Shown here one piece after another: positions 8,260 to 21,710 of a DNA stretch of 46,318 nt. The stretch is from Maritimibacter harenae. GTDB taxonomy: Bacteria; Pseudomonadota; Alphaproteobacteria; Rhodobacterales; Rhodobacteraceae. The stretch is taken from NCBI RefSeq assembly GCF_009882975.1, contig NZ_WTUX01000021.1, positions 14,786 through 61,103 on the forward strand. The letters run 5' to 3'. The notes under the pieces were generated by a model, which was not told where the DNA came from, did no database searches, and saw only the letters and a list, made by a program, of their open reading frames with translations. Numbering within the stretch: position 1 is the first letter of the stretch; every line of letters starts with the position of its first letter. A program made the translations under genes and the position numbers.

Positions 8260-9951
8260 TCAGCGCGTGTTGCGATGGGTGGTCGCGCCCAGGTGCGCCG
8301 GGTCGACGAGCGAGGCGTATTTGCGCAGCGTCGCGGTTTCCGGGGCATGGGCCTCCGGGATCTTCACCGGCTCGCGCTTGGCCAGCTCCTCGGGCGGGAC
8401 GTCGACGTCGAGCAGGTGGGCACCCGCGTCGATGCGGATGATGTCGCCGGTGCGGATGAGCCCGATGGGCCCGCCCGCCGCCGCCTCGGGTCCGACGTGA
8501 CCGATGCACAGACCGCGCGTGGCGCCGGAGAAGCGGCCGTCGGTGATCAGGGCGACCTTCTCGCCCATCCCCTGCCCGTAGAGAAGCGCGGTGACGCCCA
8601 GCATCTCGCGCATCCCCGGCCCGCCGGCGGGACCTTCGTTGCGGATCACGATGACGTCGCCCGCCTCGTATTCCTTCTTGCGCACGGCCGCGACCGCGTC
8701 TTCCTCGCAGTCGAAGACCCGCGCGGGTCCCTCGTGGACGGTGTGCTTGAGCCCGGCCACCTTCAGCACGGCCCCCTCGGGTGCGAGAGAGCCCTTGAGC
8801 ACCACCACCCCGGATTTGTCCGATATCGGCCGGTCCGCCGGGCGCAGCACGGTGCCGTCCGCCGCGTCGCCGCTGTCAGCAATCTCGCCGATGGTGCGGC
8901 CCTCGATGCTGGGGCAATCGGTGTGCAGCACGCCCGCATCGCGCAGCACGCGCAGGATCGCCGGGGTGCTGCCCGCGTGGTGCATGTCCTTGGCCCAGAA
9001 GGCGCCACCCGGTTTCAGGTCTGCGACCAACGGGACGGATTCCAGCACGCCGGCGATGTCGTCGAGGGTGAAGGAGAGGCCGACCTCGTTCGCGATGGCC
9101 GGCAGATGGAGCAGCGCGTTGGTCGACCCGCCGGTCGCACCCACGGCCACGACCGCGTTCTCGAGCGACTTGCGCGTGATGAGGTCGGAGGGCAGCGGCC
9201 CGCCCTCGTCGATCGCACGGCGCAGCAGGCCCGCGGCGCGCTTGATGAGGACCGAACGCTCGGAATAGACGGCCGGGAGATACGCGGTGCCAATCGGGGC
9301 CAGCCCCAGCACCTCGGCCACCAGCGCCATCGTGTTCGCGGTGAACTGCCCGGCGCAGGAGCCGACCGTGGGCACGCCCACCCGTTCCATCGCGGCAAGC
9401 TCTTCCTCCGTGGTCGTGCCCTCGTAGACCTGGCCCACGGCCTCGTAGACGTCGACCACGCCGACCTCGCGCCCCTTCCACGGCACCGGAAGCGCGGCGC
9501 CGCCGTAGAGGAACACGGCCGGGCGGTTCAGGCGCGCGATGGCCATCATCATCCCCGGCAGCGTCTTGTCGCAGGAGGCAAAGGTCATCAGCCCGTCGTA
9601 GGCATGGCCCCGCGCGACCGAGTCGATGCTGTCGGCGATGATCTCGCGCGAGACGAGCGAGAAGCGCATGCCCCGGTGATTCATCGACATGCTGTCGGCG
9701 ACGGTGATGGTGCCGAACTCGAACGGGGTCATCTGTTCGCGGGTCACGCCGAGCTTGGCCGCCTCGACCTGCGGGCGCAGCGACATCGTGCAGGGCGTCA
9801 CCTCGCTCGCGGTGTGGGCGATCCCCACGAAGGGGCTCTCCAGCGCCTGGTCGTCGTGGCCCATCGCGCGCAGGAACGCCCGGTGCGGGGCACGGTCGAG
9901 CCCCTCGACGATGGTGCGGGATACGAGGTGATCTGTCTTCTTGCCGGTCAT
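8260..9951 (-). CDS. ilvD: Dihydroxy-acid dehydratase
   Basis: 563 residues of the IlvD/Edd dehydratase family. It removes water from 2,3-dihydroxy-isovalerate or -methylvalerate in valine and isoleucine synthesis (cytoplasm, Fe-S and Mg dependent). Three cluster-type cysteines are at about 53 (VTPCTMSL), 127 ([10 protein letters not shown]) and 199 ([12 protein letters not shown]), and the C-terminal signature [11 protein letters not shown] is present. The ATG at 9951 is chosen because GGGAGGA lies about ten bases upstream; an upstream in-frame ATG would add 28 unlikely residues. It is convergent with the nuo-like cluster. IlvD and sugar-acid dehydratases are close relatives, so a sugar-acid substrate cannot be fully excluded. 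The 230 bases between 8030 and 8259 hold nothing I recognise. Confidence 0.88.
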   Translation of the reverse strand: MTGKKTDHLVSRTIVEGLDRAPHRAFLRAMGHDDQALESPFVGIAHTASEVTPCTMSLRPQVEAAKLGVTREQMTPFEFGTITVADSMSMNHRGMRFSLVSREIIADSIDSVARGHAYDGLMTFASCDKTLPGMMMAIARLNRPAVFLYGGAALPVPWKGREVGVVDVYEAVGQVYEGTTTEEELAAMERVGVPTVGSCAGQFTANTMALVAEVLGLAPIGTAYLPAVYSERSVLIKRAAGLLRRAIDEGGPLPSDLITRKSLENAVVAVGATGGSTNALLHLPAIANEVGLSFTLDDIAGVLESVPLVADLKPGGAFWAKDMHHAGSTPAILRVLRDAGVLHTDCPSIEGRTIGEIADSGDAADGTVLRPADRPISDKSGVVVLKGSLAPEGAVLKVAGLKHTVHEGPARVFDCEEDAVAAVRKKEYEAGDVIVIRNEGPAGGPGMREMLGVTALLYGQGMGEKVALITDGRFSGATRGLCIGHVGPEAAAGGPIGLIRTGDIIRIDAGAHLLDVDVPPEELAKREPVKIPEAHAPETATLRKYASLVDPAHLGATTHRNTR

Positions 9952-10071
9952 GTCGCGCGGGTCCTCCCTGTGATCGTGCACAACATGAACGAACGCGCCC
10001 CACGTGCAAGGGCCATCCCGCCCCCTTTCGTCCATCCGCGCCGCGCGCGCCGGGATGCGCGGGCGCCGGGG

Positions 10072-10992
10072 TCAACGCCGGATCGGGTTCGTCCAGGCGC
10101 GCCGGCCCGCGCGGTCCACCACCGTCACCCGCAGCCAGTCGGAGGCGTAGAAGCGGTTGAGCGGCACGCTCGCGCGCGTCATGGATTGGCCGTGCGTCAC
10201 CGCCGCGGCCTGCCCGTGCCCCTGCACGATGACCGAGGCGGCCGCCGAACACTCCACCACGATCTCGTTTCGGTGCATCTCGACCCCGTGGATCGCGGGG
10301 CCCTGCGAGGCATAGAAATCGCCGCGTTTGAGGGCGTCGAGCAGGAGGTCCGGATCGTTCGCCTCGGCCTTGACCATCACCCAGCCACCGAAGTGATCCG
10401 GCTCCGTGAAATGAGCGTCATCGGTCGCGATGATCGACAGGTCGCGCCCGTCCGAAAGCAGCAGGTCCAGCACGTGTTCCCCGCCGCCCCGGTCGCAGCC
10501 GACCGCGCAGCCGTGGTTATAGATCTCGACGGCGTGCGCCGCGTCGATGGTGCGCGCGTCGTTGAGCGTGAGCCCCGACCAGTGCGGATGCGCGATCGCC
10601 ACGAAGGCCCCGGCATCGCGGGCGCGCCGCGCGATCTCGGCCCCCGTTTCCTGGTCGTCCACGGGCAGGAAGCCGGGCGAGTTCGACGGCGCGAAATCGG
10701 CGGGCAGCCCCACGGCGAGGATGTGCCACAACTCCCCGTTCTCCATCGCGCCCGAATGAAGCTCGGCCCCGATGATGGTGGTAAAGGCGTTCGTGCGGTG
10801 CGCCGTCGTGTCGGCCAGCGGATAGCCGAACATCCCGACGAAATGGTCCGTCAACGCGATGAAGTCATAGCCTTCGGCGGCGTAGCGGCGGCAGACTTCG
10901 GCCGGTTCCAGCGCGCCGTCGGACAGGGTCGAGTGGGTGTGCAGGTTGCCGCGCCAGAAGCGTCCGGGGGCGGAGAATGCGGAAAGGGCCAT
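10072..10992 (-). CDS. PHP-domain metal-dependent phosphoesterase
   Basis: 306 residues. The N-terminal PHP (polymerase and histidinol phosphatase) domain shows [11 protein letters not shown] (His18, His20), ALTDH, GAELHS, AIAHPHW and TDDAH. These supply the His/Asp set that binds two or three metal ions in this family. The C-terminal 70 residues look like a small beta domain that often follows PHP in these proteins. Members hydrolyse phosphate esters or nucleotides; the substrate here is unknown. The marR-type gene ends 24 bases upstream on the same strand, so the two are probably one operon and the regulator may control this enzyme. Confidence 0.8.
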   Translation of the reverse strand: MALSAFSAPGRFWRGNLHTHSTLSDGALEPAEVCRRYAAEGYDFIALTDHFVGMFGYPLADTTAHRTNAFTTIIGAELHSGAMENGELWHILAVGLPADFAPSNSPGFLPVDDQETGAEIARRARDAGAFVAIAHPHWSGLTLNDARTIDAAHAVEIYNHGCAVGCDRGGGEHVLDLLLSDGRDLSIIATDDAHFTEPDHFGGWVMVKAEANDPDLLLDALKRGDFYASQGPAIHGVEMHRNEIVVECSAAASVIVQGHGQAAAVTHGQSMTRASVPLNRFYASDWLRVTVVDRAGRRAWTNPIRR

Positions 10993-11016
10993 GATGCGCT
11001 CCGGGAAATGGTGTTG

Positions 11017-11487
11017 TCAGTCGGCGTCCGGCGCGTCGAGCCCGACCGCCTTCGCGGCCAGCGCCATGAAGGCCGCGTATTCATCGGGGTCGAGGCGTCC
11101 CAGGATGTCCCGTTGCAGGGCAGCCACGACCGGGAGCAGCGTGGCATACCGCTCCTGTCCCGCCGGGGTCAGCGCCAGCACGCGGGCACGCCGGTCGCGC
11201 GGGTTCACCTGCCGCGAGACGAGCCCCTTCTGCTCCAGCCGGTCGACCACGCCTCCGATGGTCGCGCGGTCGTAGGCGATCAACGCGGAAAGCTGCGCCT
11301 GGTCGATGCCGGGATGCGCGCTGAGTGCGTCGAGGGCTGCGAACTGCACCGAGGTCAGGTCGTGTCCCTCCTCCTGCATCCGCTTGTGGAAGACCTGTGC
11401 CGAGCGCTGCTGGAGCCGCCGGATCACGTGGCCCGGCATCGCCTGTGCGGCCATGCCGTTGCGGGCTTTCGTCTCGGTCTCGGCCAT
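11017..11487 (-). CDS. MarR family transcriptional regulator
   Basis: 156 residues with the MarR winged-helix layout: [20 protein letters not shown], then [20 protein letters not shown] as the recognition helix region, then [20 protein letters not shown] for the wing. The ATG at 11487 has GGAGAG just upstream. The reading frame stays open far upstream across the RTX gene on the other strand, which is a compositional artefact. It is divergent from the RTX gene with about 200 bases between, and directly upstream of the PHP gene. It probably binds in that divergent region and regulates itself and the PHP gene, possibly in answer to an aromatic or oxidant ligand, as is usual for the family. Confidence 0.88.
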   Translation of the reverse strand: MAETETKARNGMAAQAMPGHVIRRLQQRSAQVFHKRMQEEGHDLTSVQFAALDALSAHPGIDQAQLSALIAYDRATIGGVVDRLEQKGLVSRQVNPRDRRARVLALTPAGQERYATLLPVVAALQRDILGRLDPDEYAAFMALAAKAVGLDAPDAD

Positions 11488-11694
11488 CTGTCGCTCTCCG
11501 CGCAGTGTTGGGTGTCGGGGGCATCCTGCCAGACGGTAGGCATGCATATCAATTGCCGTTTGGCCCGATCGTGGTATCCGCCACGTAAAGAACCGTTCGC
11601 ATTGTTCGCAAGAGCCGCGAAGGCGCCACATTGCCGCTCCCGCGCGGTCACAGGCGCGCGCGACAGACGCGCTGCCGAACACATGGGGGTGGGT

Positions 11695-15630
<3,936 letters not shown>

Positions 15631-15924
15631 GCCGGGAACGACCGCCTGTTCGGGCAGGCCGACGACGACGTACTGGTCGGCGAGGCGGGCAGTGACCTTC
15701 TGTGGGGTGGCGCCGGCGCGGACCGCTTCGTGTTCGACCTGGGCGCGGGCAACGACCGGATCCGAGATTTCGCGGCCGAGGACACCCTGGTGCTCACGGG
15801 CGCCCTGCCCGACGAGGTGCGCCTGTCGCACGCGGACGGCGACTCGATCGTCGAATGGTCGGACGTCCGCATCGTGCTCGAGGATTACGGCGACCTGACC
15901 CTGCCGGACATCGACTTCACCTGA
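15631..15924 (+). pseudogene. Detached C-terminal end of the RTX protein
   Basis: In the same frame directly after the TGA at 15628-15630 the sequence continues AGNDRLFGQADDDVLVG, ending the RTX array. A typical RTX C-terminal module follows (GGAGADRFVFDLGAGNDRIRDF, then EDTLVLTGALPDEVRL, ending LPDIDFT). The TGA stands at a position where the repeat expects Gly (GGA), so one G-to-T change would explain it. Type I secretion signals sit at the C-terminus, so the main part would be made without its export signal. The 97 residues have no good start of their own; a GTG at 15730 is possible but lacks a convincing ribosome site. Confidence 0.75.
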
Positions 15925-15932
15925 CGGGCCGC

Positions 15933-16529
15933 TCAGATGGCGCGGACGACCACCGCGACCGCGATGACGATCGCGCCGTAGCCGAAGAGCGCGAACAGTC
16001 CGTCGCGCAGCAGCAGCGTGAGCGAAAGGAGCGCGACCGCCGCACCCATGATCGAGGACGAGAACGGGATGAACTCGAGCGCGGGCATCACGAGCCCCGC
16101 CAGCGTGCACAGAAGGAAGATCACGCGGTCGAGCGGCGGGGTCACCAGCACCTGCAGGCGCGGCCGGGCGTGACCGTCGATCCAGCGCGCGGGCTTGCGC
16201 AGGGCCTGCGCCGCGGATTCCAGTCGTTTCGAGGGGATCTTGCGGCGTCGCAGCCAGGCCGGAAGCCACAGCGACGTACGGCCGAAGAGCATCTGGACGG
16301 CCACCAGGGTGATGGTGATCCCGCATACGGAGGAGAAGAGCGGGATGCCCGACAGGGGCGTCACCACGGCCAGCGCGGGCGCGAGAAGCACGGGCACGAA
16401 GCCCGCGTGTTCGAGCTCTTCCAGCACGGCGCCGAGCGAGACCTCGTCGCCCTTCGCCGCGGACTCGAGGTCGTTGACCACGTCCATCATGCCGGCACCC
16501 TCCGGCGGGCTTTCAGTTTCGTCGTTCAT
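15933..16529 (-). CDS. ExoD family exopolysaccharide-synthesis protein
   Basis: About 198 residues. A hydrophilic N-terminus with a helical segment (SLGAVLEELEHAGFVPVLLAPA) is followed by LSGIPLFSSVCGITITLVAVQ, the LFGRTSLWLPAWLRRRKI loop and four further hydrophobic segments. This is the pattern of the ExoD family of inner-membrane proteins named after a Sinorhizobium gene affecting exopolysaccharide. The biochemical role is unknown. The ATG at 16529 has GAAGGA upstream; a longer start 15 codons earlier is less likely. Its stop lies eight bases from the RTX stop, so the two are convergent. Confidence 0.82.
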   Translation of the reverse strand: MNDETESPPEGAGMMDVVNDLESAAKGDEVSLGAVLEELEHAGFVPVLLAPALAVVTPLSGIPLFSSVCGITITLVAVQMLFGRTSLWLPAWLRRRKIPSKRLESAAQALRKPARWIDGHARPRLQVLVTPPLDRVIFLLCTLAGLVMPALEFIPFSSSIMGAAVALLSLTLLLRDGLFALFGYGAIVIAVAVVVRAI

Positions 16530-16695
16530 GGTGTCCTTCGAGGCCGCCGTTGTCGTCCGGGTGCGAAGAGCCAACGCCGCACCCGCACGCCCGGGTTCCC
16601 CGCGATCTTACGCCCGGCGCGGACCAAGCGCACCCCGGAACCCGCGACGCCCCTGCCCCGTTTTGACAGCACGCGGACGACAGAAAGGAGCCAAG

Positions 16696-17379
16696 GTGCT
16701 GGACTGGATACAGGAATACGCCGACGTCATCCAGATCGCGGCGAGCGTGATCACGGCGCTCGTCTGGGTCGTCTACCTGCAGATCCTCGTGCACACCTTC
16801 CGGCGGCAGCGGCGTACGAGCCTGCTTATCAACCGGGGCGGCGCACAGGACATGAGCGCGCGCTGCCTGGTCAGCAACATGGGCAGCGAGCCGATCTACC
16901 TGCAGGACGTGCTGGCGGAAATCGAGACCGGAGAGGACCAGTACACCGCGAGCGTGGTCGACCACAGCGAGCTCAGCCGGGACGAAATCGACCGACCCGA
17001 GGAAACGACGAGCCAGGGGCCCGTGCACAGCGGCAGCTTCGTCGATATCGGCAGTTTCCGGGATATCCTCAGCCGGGCAGACCGGTCCATCGGCGACCGC
17101 AGCCGACCGGACCAGGTCCGCAGGCTGACCCTCATCGCGATCGCCGCGAGCAACCAGGCGCAGAACATCGTGGCCGCCTGCCGATCCTTCGACGTGGTGC
17201 GCGAGGAGGGCTCCGAATCACTCCTCCCGCCCAGCGTCCACACGCGCCAGATCCGGAGTTGGCGGAAGCGCCGGCAGCTCACGCGGATCCTCGACAGGCT
17301 CGAACGGGAGAGGGTCATGAAGCAAAGTGTCGGGTCGCAACTGACCGGGACCTATCGGCCCGCCTTGAGGACCGGATGA
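16696..17379 (+). CDS. Single-pass membrane protein of unknown function
   Basis: 227 residues beginning at a GTG with AAAGGAG six bases upstream. Residues about 7-30 form one hydrophobic helix (IQIAASVITALVWVVYLQIL), followed by a basic stop-transfer (RRQRRTS). The rest is soluble, mixed alpha/beta, with LINRGGAQDMSARCLVSNMGSEPIYLQDV near residue 50 and an Arg-rich tail. I do not recognise the family. It resembles proteins that show a short beta-rich domain on the cytoplasmic side of a membrane anchor. It stands alone between exoD (divergent) and the small membrane gene at 17640. Confidence 0.75.
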   Translation: MLDWIQEYADVIQIAASVITALVWVVYLQILVHTFRRQRRTSLLINRGGAQDMSARCLVSNMGSEPIYLQDVLAEIETGEDQYTASVVDHSELSRDEIDRPEETTSQGPVHSGSFVDIGSFRDILSRADRSIGDRSRPDQVRRLTLIAIAASNQAQNIVAACRSFDVVREEGSESLLPPSVHTRQIRSWRKRRQLTRILDRLERERVMKQSVGSQLTGTYRPALRTG

Positions 17380-17456
17380 CGGTTTGCGGGCTTCACCGGC
17401 AAAATGCCGCTGACCACGGGGCGAAAACGGCGCTTCTCATGCTTGAATCGACATTT

Positions 17457-17504
17457 TGCATGCCCACCTCGGGCGTGTCGACGGGGCACACCCCGAGGCA
17501 TGCA
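17457..17504. repeat. Imperfect long hairpin between two plus-strand genes
   Basis: The arms TGCATGCC...CTCGGG...GTGT and ACACCCCGAGG...TGCA pair over about 17 bases with a three-base bulge. No T-run follows on either strand, so it is not a standard terminator. It could be an mRNA stabiliser, an operator or a dispersed repeat. Confidence 0.5.
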
Positions 17505-17639
17505 GCCGCCGGTTAGCAGGTATGAACTGAGTGCATCAAATCAGAGATTTTTCTCTATTGATCGACTCGAAAAACGGGCGTAACGGCGGTTTTTACAACA
17601 CCACTTGGTTTCGCTTTGGAAAGCGGACTGGAGGACGAA

Positions 17640-17762
17640 ATGCTGACACGCGACCAACTGATCAAGGAATACGATGCCCGCCGCGGGACTCTGCCTGCGA
17701 TGCTTGGCGTGTACGGTATTCTTGTGGCCGTCCTCGGTCTGACCGCTTCCGCGATCGTCTGA
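17640..17762 (+). CDS. Small 40-residue membrane protein
   Basis: MLTRDQLIKEYDARRG followed by one hydrophobic helix (LPAMLGVYGILVAVLGLTAS) and a TGA. A strong GGAGGA lies six bases before the ATG. The upstream 100 bases are AT-richer than the surroundings and could hold its promoter. The strong ribosome site, amphipathic charged N-terminus, transmembrane helix and following terminator make it a likely real gene despite its size. No function can be assigned; small single-helix proteins often modulate larger membrane complexes. Confidence 0.6.
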   Translation: MLTRDQLIKEYDARRGTLPAMLGVYGILVAVLGLTASAIV

Positions 17763-17788
17763 GCCACACGTACCAGCGCCAATCGATG

Positions 17789-17817
17789 AAAAAAAGCCCC
17801 GGCGCTTTCGCCGGGGC
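17789..17817 (-). terminator. Rho-independent terminator of the ABC transporter operon
   Basis: GCCCCGGCG and CGCCGGGGC form a perfect nine-base stem with a four-base loop. On the minus strand it is followed by seven T residues. It lies just after the ATPase gene stop. On the plus strand it may also stop transcription from the small gene at 17640, though the T-run there is weak. Confidence 0.9.
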
Positions 17818-17837
17818 CCCTTTCTGCGTGCGTGCGT

Positions 17838-19496
17838 TCAGACGTCGGCCGCTTCGCCCACGTTGTCGACACCGCGTTCCTCGAGGAGCGTGGTGAGCCA
17901 GTTCGGGTCCATCTCGGGCACCGACGACAGAAGCAGGTCGGTGTAGGGATGGTGCGGGGGCGTGAACATCTCGTCCTTCGGCCCCTGGTCGACGACCTTG
18001 CCGTGCTGCATCACGACCACCTCGTCGGCGATGGCGCGCACCGTGGCGAGGTCGTGGGTGATGAACATGTAGGCAAGGCCCAGTTCCTTCTGGAGCCGGT
18101 CCAGCAGCTTCAGGATGCCTTCGGCCACCAGCTGGTCGAGCGCCGATGTGACCTCGTCGCAGATGATGAACTCGGGCTCGGCCGCGAGCGCGCGGGCGAT
18201 GCCGATACGCTGCTTCTGGCCGCCTGACAGCTCCGGCGGATACCGGTTGTAGTACTTCGACGGCTCGAGCTCGATCAGGTCGAGCAATTCGTCGACCCGC
18301 TGCTTGAGGTCCCCACCCTTCAGGCCGGAATAGAACTGCGCGGGACGCCCGATGATCTCGTGGATCTGGACCTTCGGGTTCAGCGCCGTATCGGCCATCT
18401 GGTAGATCATCTGCGCCTGGCGCAGCTGGTCCTTGCTGCGGTCCGTGTAGCGCGGGGGCAGCGTTTCGCCCTTGAACTGGATCTCGCCCGCCGACGGCGG
18501 CAAGAGACCCGTGATGCAACGCGCCGTGGTCGACTTGCCCGACCCGGATTCGCCCACGACCGCGACGGTCATGCCCGGGTAGACGTCGAAGGACACGTCA
18601 TCGAGCACCTTGACCCCGCCGGTATAGGCCGCGTCGATGTTCTTGACCGAGATGATCGGCGGCGTGCCGTCGGTCGGACGCTTCTTCTGCGGACGCTGGA
18701 AGCTGCGCACCGCCCAGAGGCTCTTGGTGTAATCCTCCTTCGGGCTCTTGAGCATCTGCTCGGTCGAGGCCTGCTCGACCTCCTCGCCCTTCAGGAGCAC
18801 CTTGATCGTGTCCGCCATCTGCGCCACGACCGCGAGGTCGTGGGTGATGTAGATCGCGGCGGTGTTGAACTGGTCCACGATGTCGCGGATGGCCGCCAGC
18901 ACCTCGATCTGGGTGGTCACGTCGAGCGCGGTGGTCGGCTCGTCGAAGATGATCAGGTCGGGGCGACAGGACATCGCCATCGCCGTCATCGCCCGCTGAA
19001 GCTGACCGCCCGACACCTGGTGCGGGTAGCGGAACCCGATTTCTTCCGGGTTCGGCAGGCGAAGGCGCTCGTAGAGCTCGATCGCATCCTCCTGCGCTTC
19101 CATCCGCTTCTGGATCCGGTACTGGACCGGCGCCTCGGTATGCTGGTCGATGATCTTGTGGGCCGGGTTGAACGACGCCGCCGCGGACTGCGCGACGTAG
19201 GCGATGCGCGATCCGCGCAGCGCCCGCCGTTCGGCCTCGGTCGCCGTGGTCAGCTCCATCGAGTCGAACTCGATGGAGCCGCCGGAAATCCGCGTGCCAT
19301 CGCGGGCATAGCCCATGGCGGCGGCGCCGATCGTGGACTTGCCGGCCCCGGATTCCCCGATCAGGCCCAACACCTCACCGCGGTGGAGGGTCAGATCGAC
19401 ACCCTTGATGATGTCGATCCAGGTTTCGTCGGAGTAGCCCTGGATCTGGAGATCCTTGATCTCCAGCAGGATGTCCTTGTCGGAAAACTTACCCAT
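17838..19496 (-). CDS. Peptide-type ABC transporter, fused double ATPase (DppD-DppF type)
   Basis: 552 residues with two complete ABC domains in one chain. Domain 1 (about 9-260) has Walker A GESGAGKST, signature VSGGQLQRA and Walker B LIIFDEPTTALD. Domain 2 (about 280-540) has GESGSGKST, LSGGQKQRI and FIICDEVTSALD. The final segment, PHHPYTDLLLSSVPEMDP, is the typical oligopeptide-family C-terminal region. It powers uptake through the two permeases encoded upstream. In Dpp/Opp systems the ATPases are usually two genes; here they are fused, a common variant in alphaproteobacteria. It is the last gene of the operon, one base after the DppC-like stop. Confidence 0.92.
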   Translation of the reverse strand: MGKFSDKDILLEIKDLQIQGYSDETWIDIIKGVDLTLHRGEVLGLIGESGAGKSTIGAAAMGYARDGTRISGGSIEFDSMELTTATEAERRALRGSRIAYVAQSAAASFNPAHKIIDQHTEAPVQYRIQKRMEAQEDAIELYERLRLPNPEEIGFRYPHQVSGGQLQRAMTAMAMSCRPDLIIFDEPTTALDVTTQIEVLAAIRDIVDQFNTAAIYITHDLAVVAQMADTIKVLLKGEEVEQASTEQMLKSPKEDYTKSLWAVRSFQRPQKKRPTDGTPPIISVKNIDAAYTGGVKVLDDVSFDVYPGMTVAVVGESGSGKSTTARCITGLLPPSAGEIQFKGETLPPRYTDRSKDQLRQAQMIYQMADTALNPKVQIHEIIGRPAQFYSGLKGGDLKQRVDELLDLIELEPSKYYNRYPPELSGGQKQRIGIARALAAEPEFIICDEVTSALDQLVAEGILKLLDRLQKELGLAYMFITHDLATVRAIADEVVVMQHGKVVDQGPKDEMFTPPHHPYTDLLLSSVPEMDPNWLTTLLEERGVDNVGEAADV

Positions 19497-19497
19497 A

Positions 19498-20562
19498 TTA
19501 TTGCTCCTTCAGGCCGGAGGACCGGAACAGCATCCAGTCGACGACGAAGTTGACGGACACGGTCAGCAGCGCGATCGCGGCGGCCGGGATCAGCGGGGTG
19601 ATGTCACCGAACGAGATCAGCGTCGCGTTCTCGCGCACCATCGACCCCCAGTCGGCAGTCGGCGGCTGAAGCCCGAGACCCAGGAAGCTGAGGCCCGCGA
19701 TGAGCAGGAACACGAAGCAGAATTCCAGGCCGAATTCCGCGATCAGCGGGGCCGTGGAGTTCGGCAGGATCTCGCGCCGGATGAGGTACCAGTCCCCCTC
19801 CCCGCGCAGCTTCGCAGCTTCGATGTAGTCCATCACCACGATGTTGCCCGCGACGGCCCGCGTGAGGCGGAAGACCCGCGGCGAGTAGATCACCGCGACG
19901 ACGACCACGATCACCCAGGTCGACGTGCCGAGGATCGACAGCATCAGCAGCGCGAAGATCAGCGACGGGATCGACATGATCACGTCGGCGACCCGGCCCA
20001 TGAACTGGTCGAACCAGCCGCCCTTCACGGCGGCGAGCAGACCCGCCAACGCGCCCAGGAAGAACGCGCCCAGCGTGGCGATCAGTGCCAGGCCCACGGT
20101 GTTGCGCGCGCCGTAGATGATGCGGCTGAAGATGTCGCGGCCCAGCTGGTCCGCGCCCAGCAGCATGTTGGCGTCCGGCGGCGCGAAGGCGCCCGAGATC
20201 ACCTCGGCCTGCCCGTGCGGCGCGATGAGGGGCGCGAAGATGCCGGCAACCGCGTAGGTGAAGATGACGAACATCCCGAAGGCCGCCGTCAGCGGCGCCG
20301 TCTTCAGTTCCTTGGCCAGGTTCGGCTTGGCGATCAGGACCAGGAAGAACTTGAAGGCGTAGGACACGGCCGCGGCCGTTGCGAGCACCGCGACGAAGAT
20401 CGTGATGACCTCCAGCGCCCCGGCCCCGCCGACGATCCCGGCCACGAAGGAGACCAGGAGCAGCGAGAAGACCATGAGGAACCACTTCTTGTAGTCCACA
20501 TAGGCGAGGATCACCGAAGCGATGATGAGAGCGGCGTAATAGCCGAATACGAAAGTAGCCAT
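19498..20562 (-). CDS. ABC transporter permease, DppC type with extra N-terminal helices
   Basis: 354 residues, longer than usual DppC (about 290). The first 90 residues add about three hydrophobic helices before the normal TAAFGMFVIFTYAVAGIFAPLIAPHG start of the family. The standard core follows: LLGADQLGRDIFSRIIYGARNT, and the EAA loop YIEAAKLRGEGDWYLIRREILPN that docks on the ATPase. It is probably part of a peptide or peptide-like solute importer with the DppB-type gene 12 bases upstream. Confidence 0.9.
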   Translation of the reverse strand: MATFVFGYYAALIIASVILAYVDYKKWFLMVFSLLLVSFVAGIVGGAGALEVITIFVAVLATAAAVSYAFKFFLVLIAKPNLAKELKTAPLTAAFGMFVIFTYAVAGIFAPLIAPHGQAEVISGAFAPPDANMLLGADQLGRDIFSRIIYGARNTVGLALIATLGAFFLGALAGLLAAVKGGWFDQFMGRVADVIMSIPSLIFALLMLSILGTSTWVIVVVVAVIYSPRVFRLTRAVAGNIVVMDYIEAAKLRGEGDWYLIRREILPNSTAPLIAEFGLEFCFVFLLIAGLSFLGLGLQPPTADWGSMVRENATLISFGDITPLIPAAAIALLTVSVNFVVDWMLFRSSGLKEQ

Positions 20563-20574
20563 TGATCCGCCCCC

Positions 20575-21531
20575 TTACTTCGGATGCCGCAGACGCGGGT
20601 TGGTGATGATCGCGCCCACGTCGGCCGCAAGGTTCAGCAGGATGAAGGTCGCCGCGAAGATCAGGCTCGAAGCCTGCACGACCGGGAAGTCGCGTTTGGA
20701 CACGGCGTCGACAAGCGCCTGACCGATGCCAGGGTAGACGAACACCACCTCGACCAGCACGACGCCGGTGATGAGGTAGGCGAGGTTCAGCGCCACGACG
20801 TTGATGATCGGGGCCCAGGCGTTGGGCAGCGCGTGGCGCACGATCACCTTCCAGGGCGGCACGCCCTTGAGCCGGGCCATCTCGATGTATGGCGAGGCGA
20901 GGAGGTTGATGATCGCCGCCCGTGTCATCCGCATCATGTGCGCGGTCACGACCAGCACCAGCGTGAGCGCTGGCAGGAACGTTCGGTGCAGGAGCTCGCC
21001 CAGCGACATGTCGCTCGACAGGCTCGCGATCGCCGGGAACAGCGGAAGCTTCACCGACAGGTAGAGGATCAGGATGTAGCCCAGGAAGAATTCCGGGCTC
21101 GAGATCGAGGTGAGCGTCAGCACGTTGGCCACCCGGTCGAAGACCGAGTTGCGCAGCAGCGCGACCACGATGCCCAGCAAGATGGCGAAGGGCACGGCGA
21201 TCACCGCGGCGTAGGCCGCGAGGAAGAGCGTGTTGACGAAGCGGTCCCCGATCGCGTTGATCACGGGTTCGCCGGACACGGCAGACACCCCGAAGTCACC
21301 GGTCACCGCACCGCCGAGCCATTCGAGATATCGAACGACGGCCGGTCGGTCGAGACCGAGCTGGTCACGCATCGCCTGGACCGTCTCGGGCGTCGCGCCC
21401 TGGCCCAGCACCGCCTCGGCGACGTCGCCGGGCAGGAGCTCAACCGCGAAGAAGATCAGGATCGATACGACAAGTAGCGTTAAGAGCCCGAAACCGAGCC
21501 GTTTCAGAACGAGCAGTAGCAGGTCGTTCAT
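20575..21531 (-). CDS. ABC transporter permease, DppB type
   Basis: 318 residues with six helices. The N-terminus (LKRLGFGLLTLLVVSILIFFAVELLPGD) is characteristic of DppB/OppB. The EAA loop is YIEMARLKGVPPWKVIVRHALPN, and VEVVFVYPGIGQALVDAV is typical of the C-terminal half. The ATG at 21531 has AGGGGA upstream and is preferred over one 12 codons earlier. It lies 179 bases after the binding-protein gene, across a hairpin. Confidence 0.92.
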   Translation of the reverse strand: MNDLLLLVLKRLGFGLLTLLVVSILIFFAVELLPGDVAEAVLGQGATPETVQAMRDQLGLDRPAVVRYLEWLGGAVTGDFGVSAVSGEPVINAIGDRFVNTLFLAAYAAVIAVPFAILLGIVVALLRNSVFDRVANVLTLTSISSPEFFLGYILILYLSVKLPLFPAIASLSSDMSLGELLHRTFLPALTLVLVVTAHMMRMTRAAIINLLASPYIEMARLKGVPPWKVIVRHALPNAWAPIINVVALNLAYLITGVVLVEVVFVYPGIGQALVDAVSKRDFPVVQASSLIFAATFILLNLAADVGAIITNPRLRHPK

Positions 21532-21670
21532 GGCAATCTGTCCCCTGTCCAAGTCCGGCCGGTTCATTGGTGCCGTGCCGGTTGTTTTTGCCGTCGTATC
21601 CTTGATGCCGCTCGGGTCCCGGCATCCCGCGCCGGGTGGGTCTCAGATGCGAATACGACCGGAAAGAAAT

Positions 21671-21697
21671 CGGCCCGGCGCATTCAGCGCCGGGCCG
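21671..21697 (-). terminator. Intercistronic hairpin between binding-protein and permease genes
   Basis: CGGCCCGGCGC and GCGCCGGGCCG form a perfect 11-base stem with the loop ATTCA. On the minus strand it is followed by a U-rich stretch (ATTTCTTTCC). It lies 13 bases after the binding-protein stop. Such partial terminators commonly raise binding-protein output over membrane subunits. Confidence 0.8.
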
Positions 21698-21710
21698 TTG
21701 ATCTGTGCGA

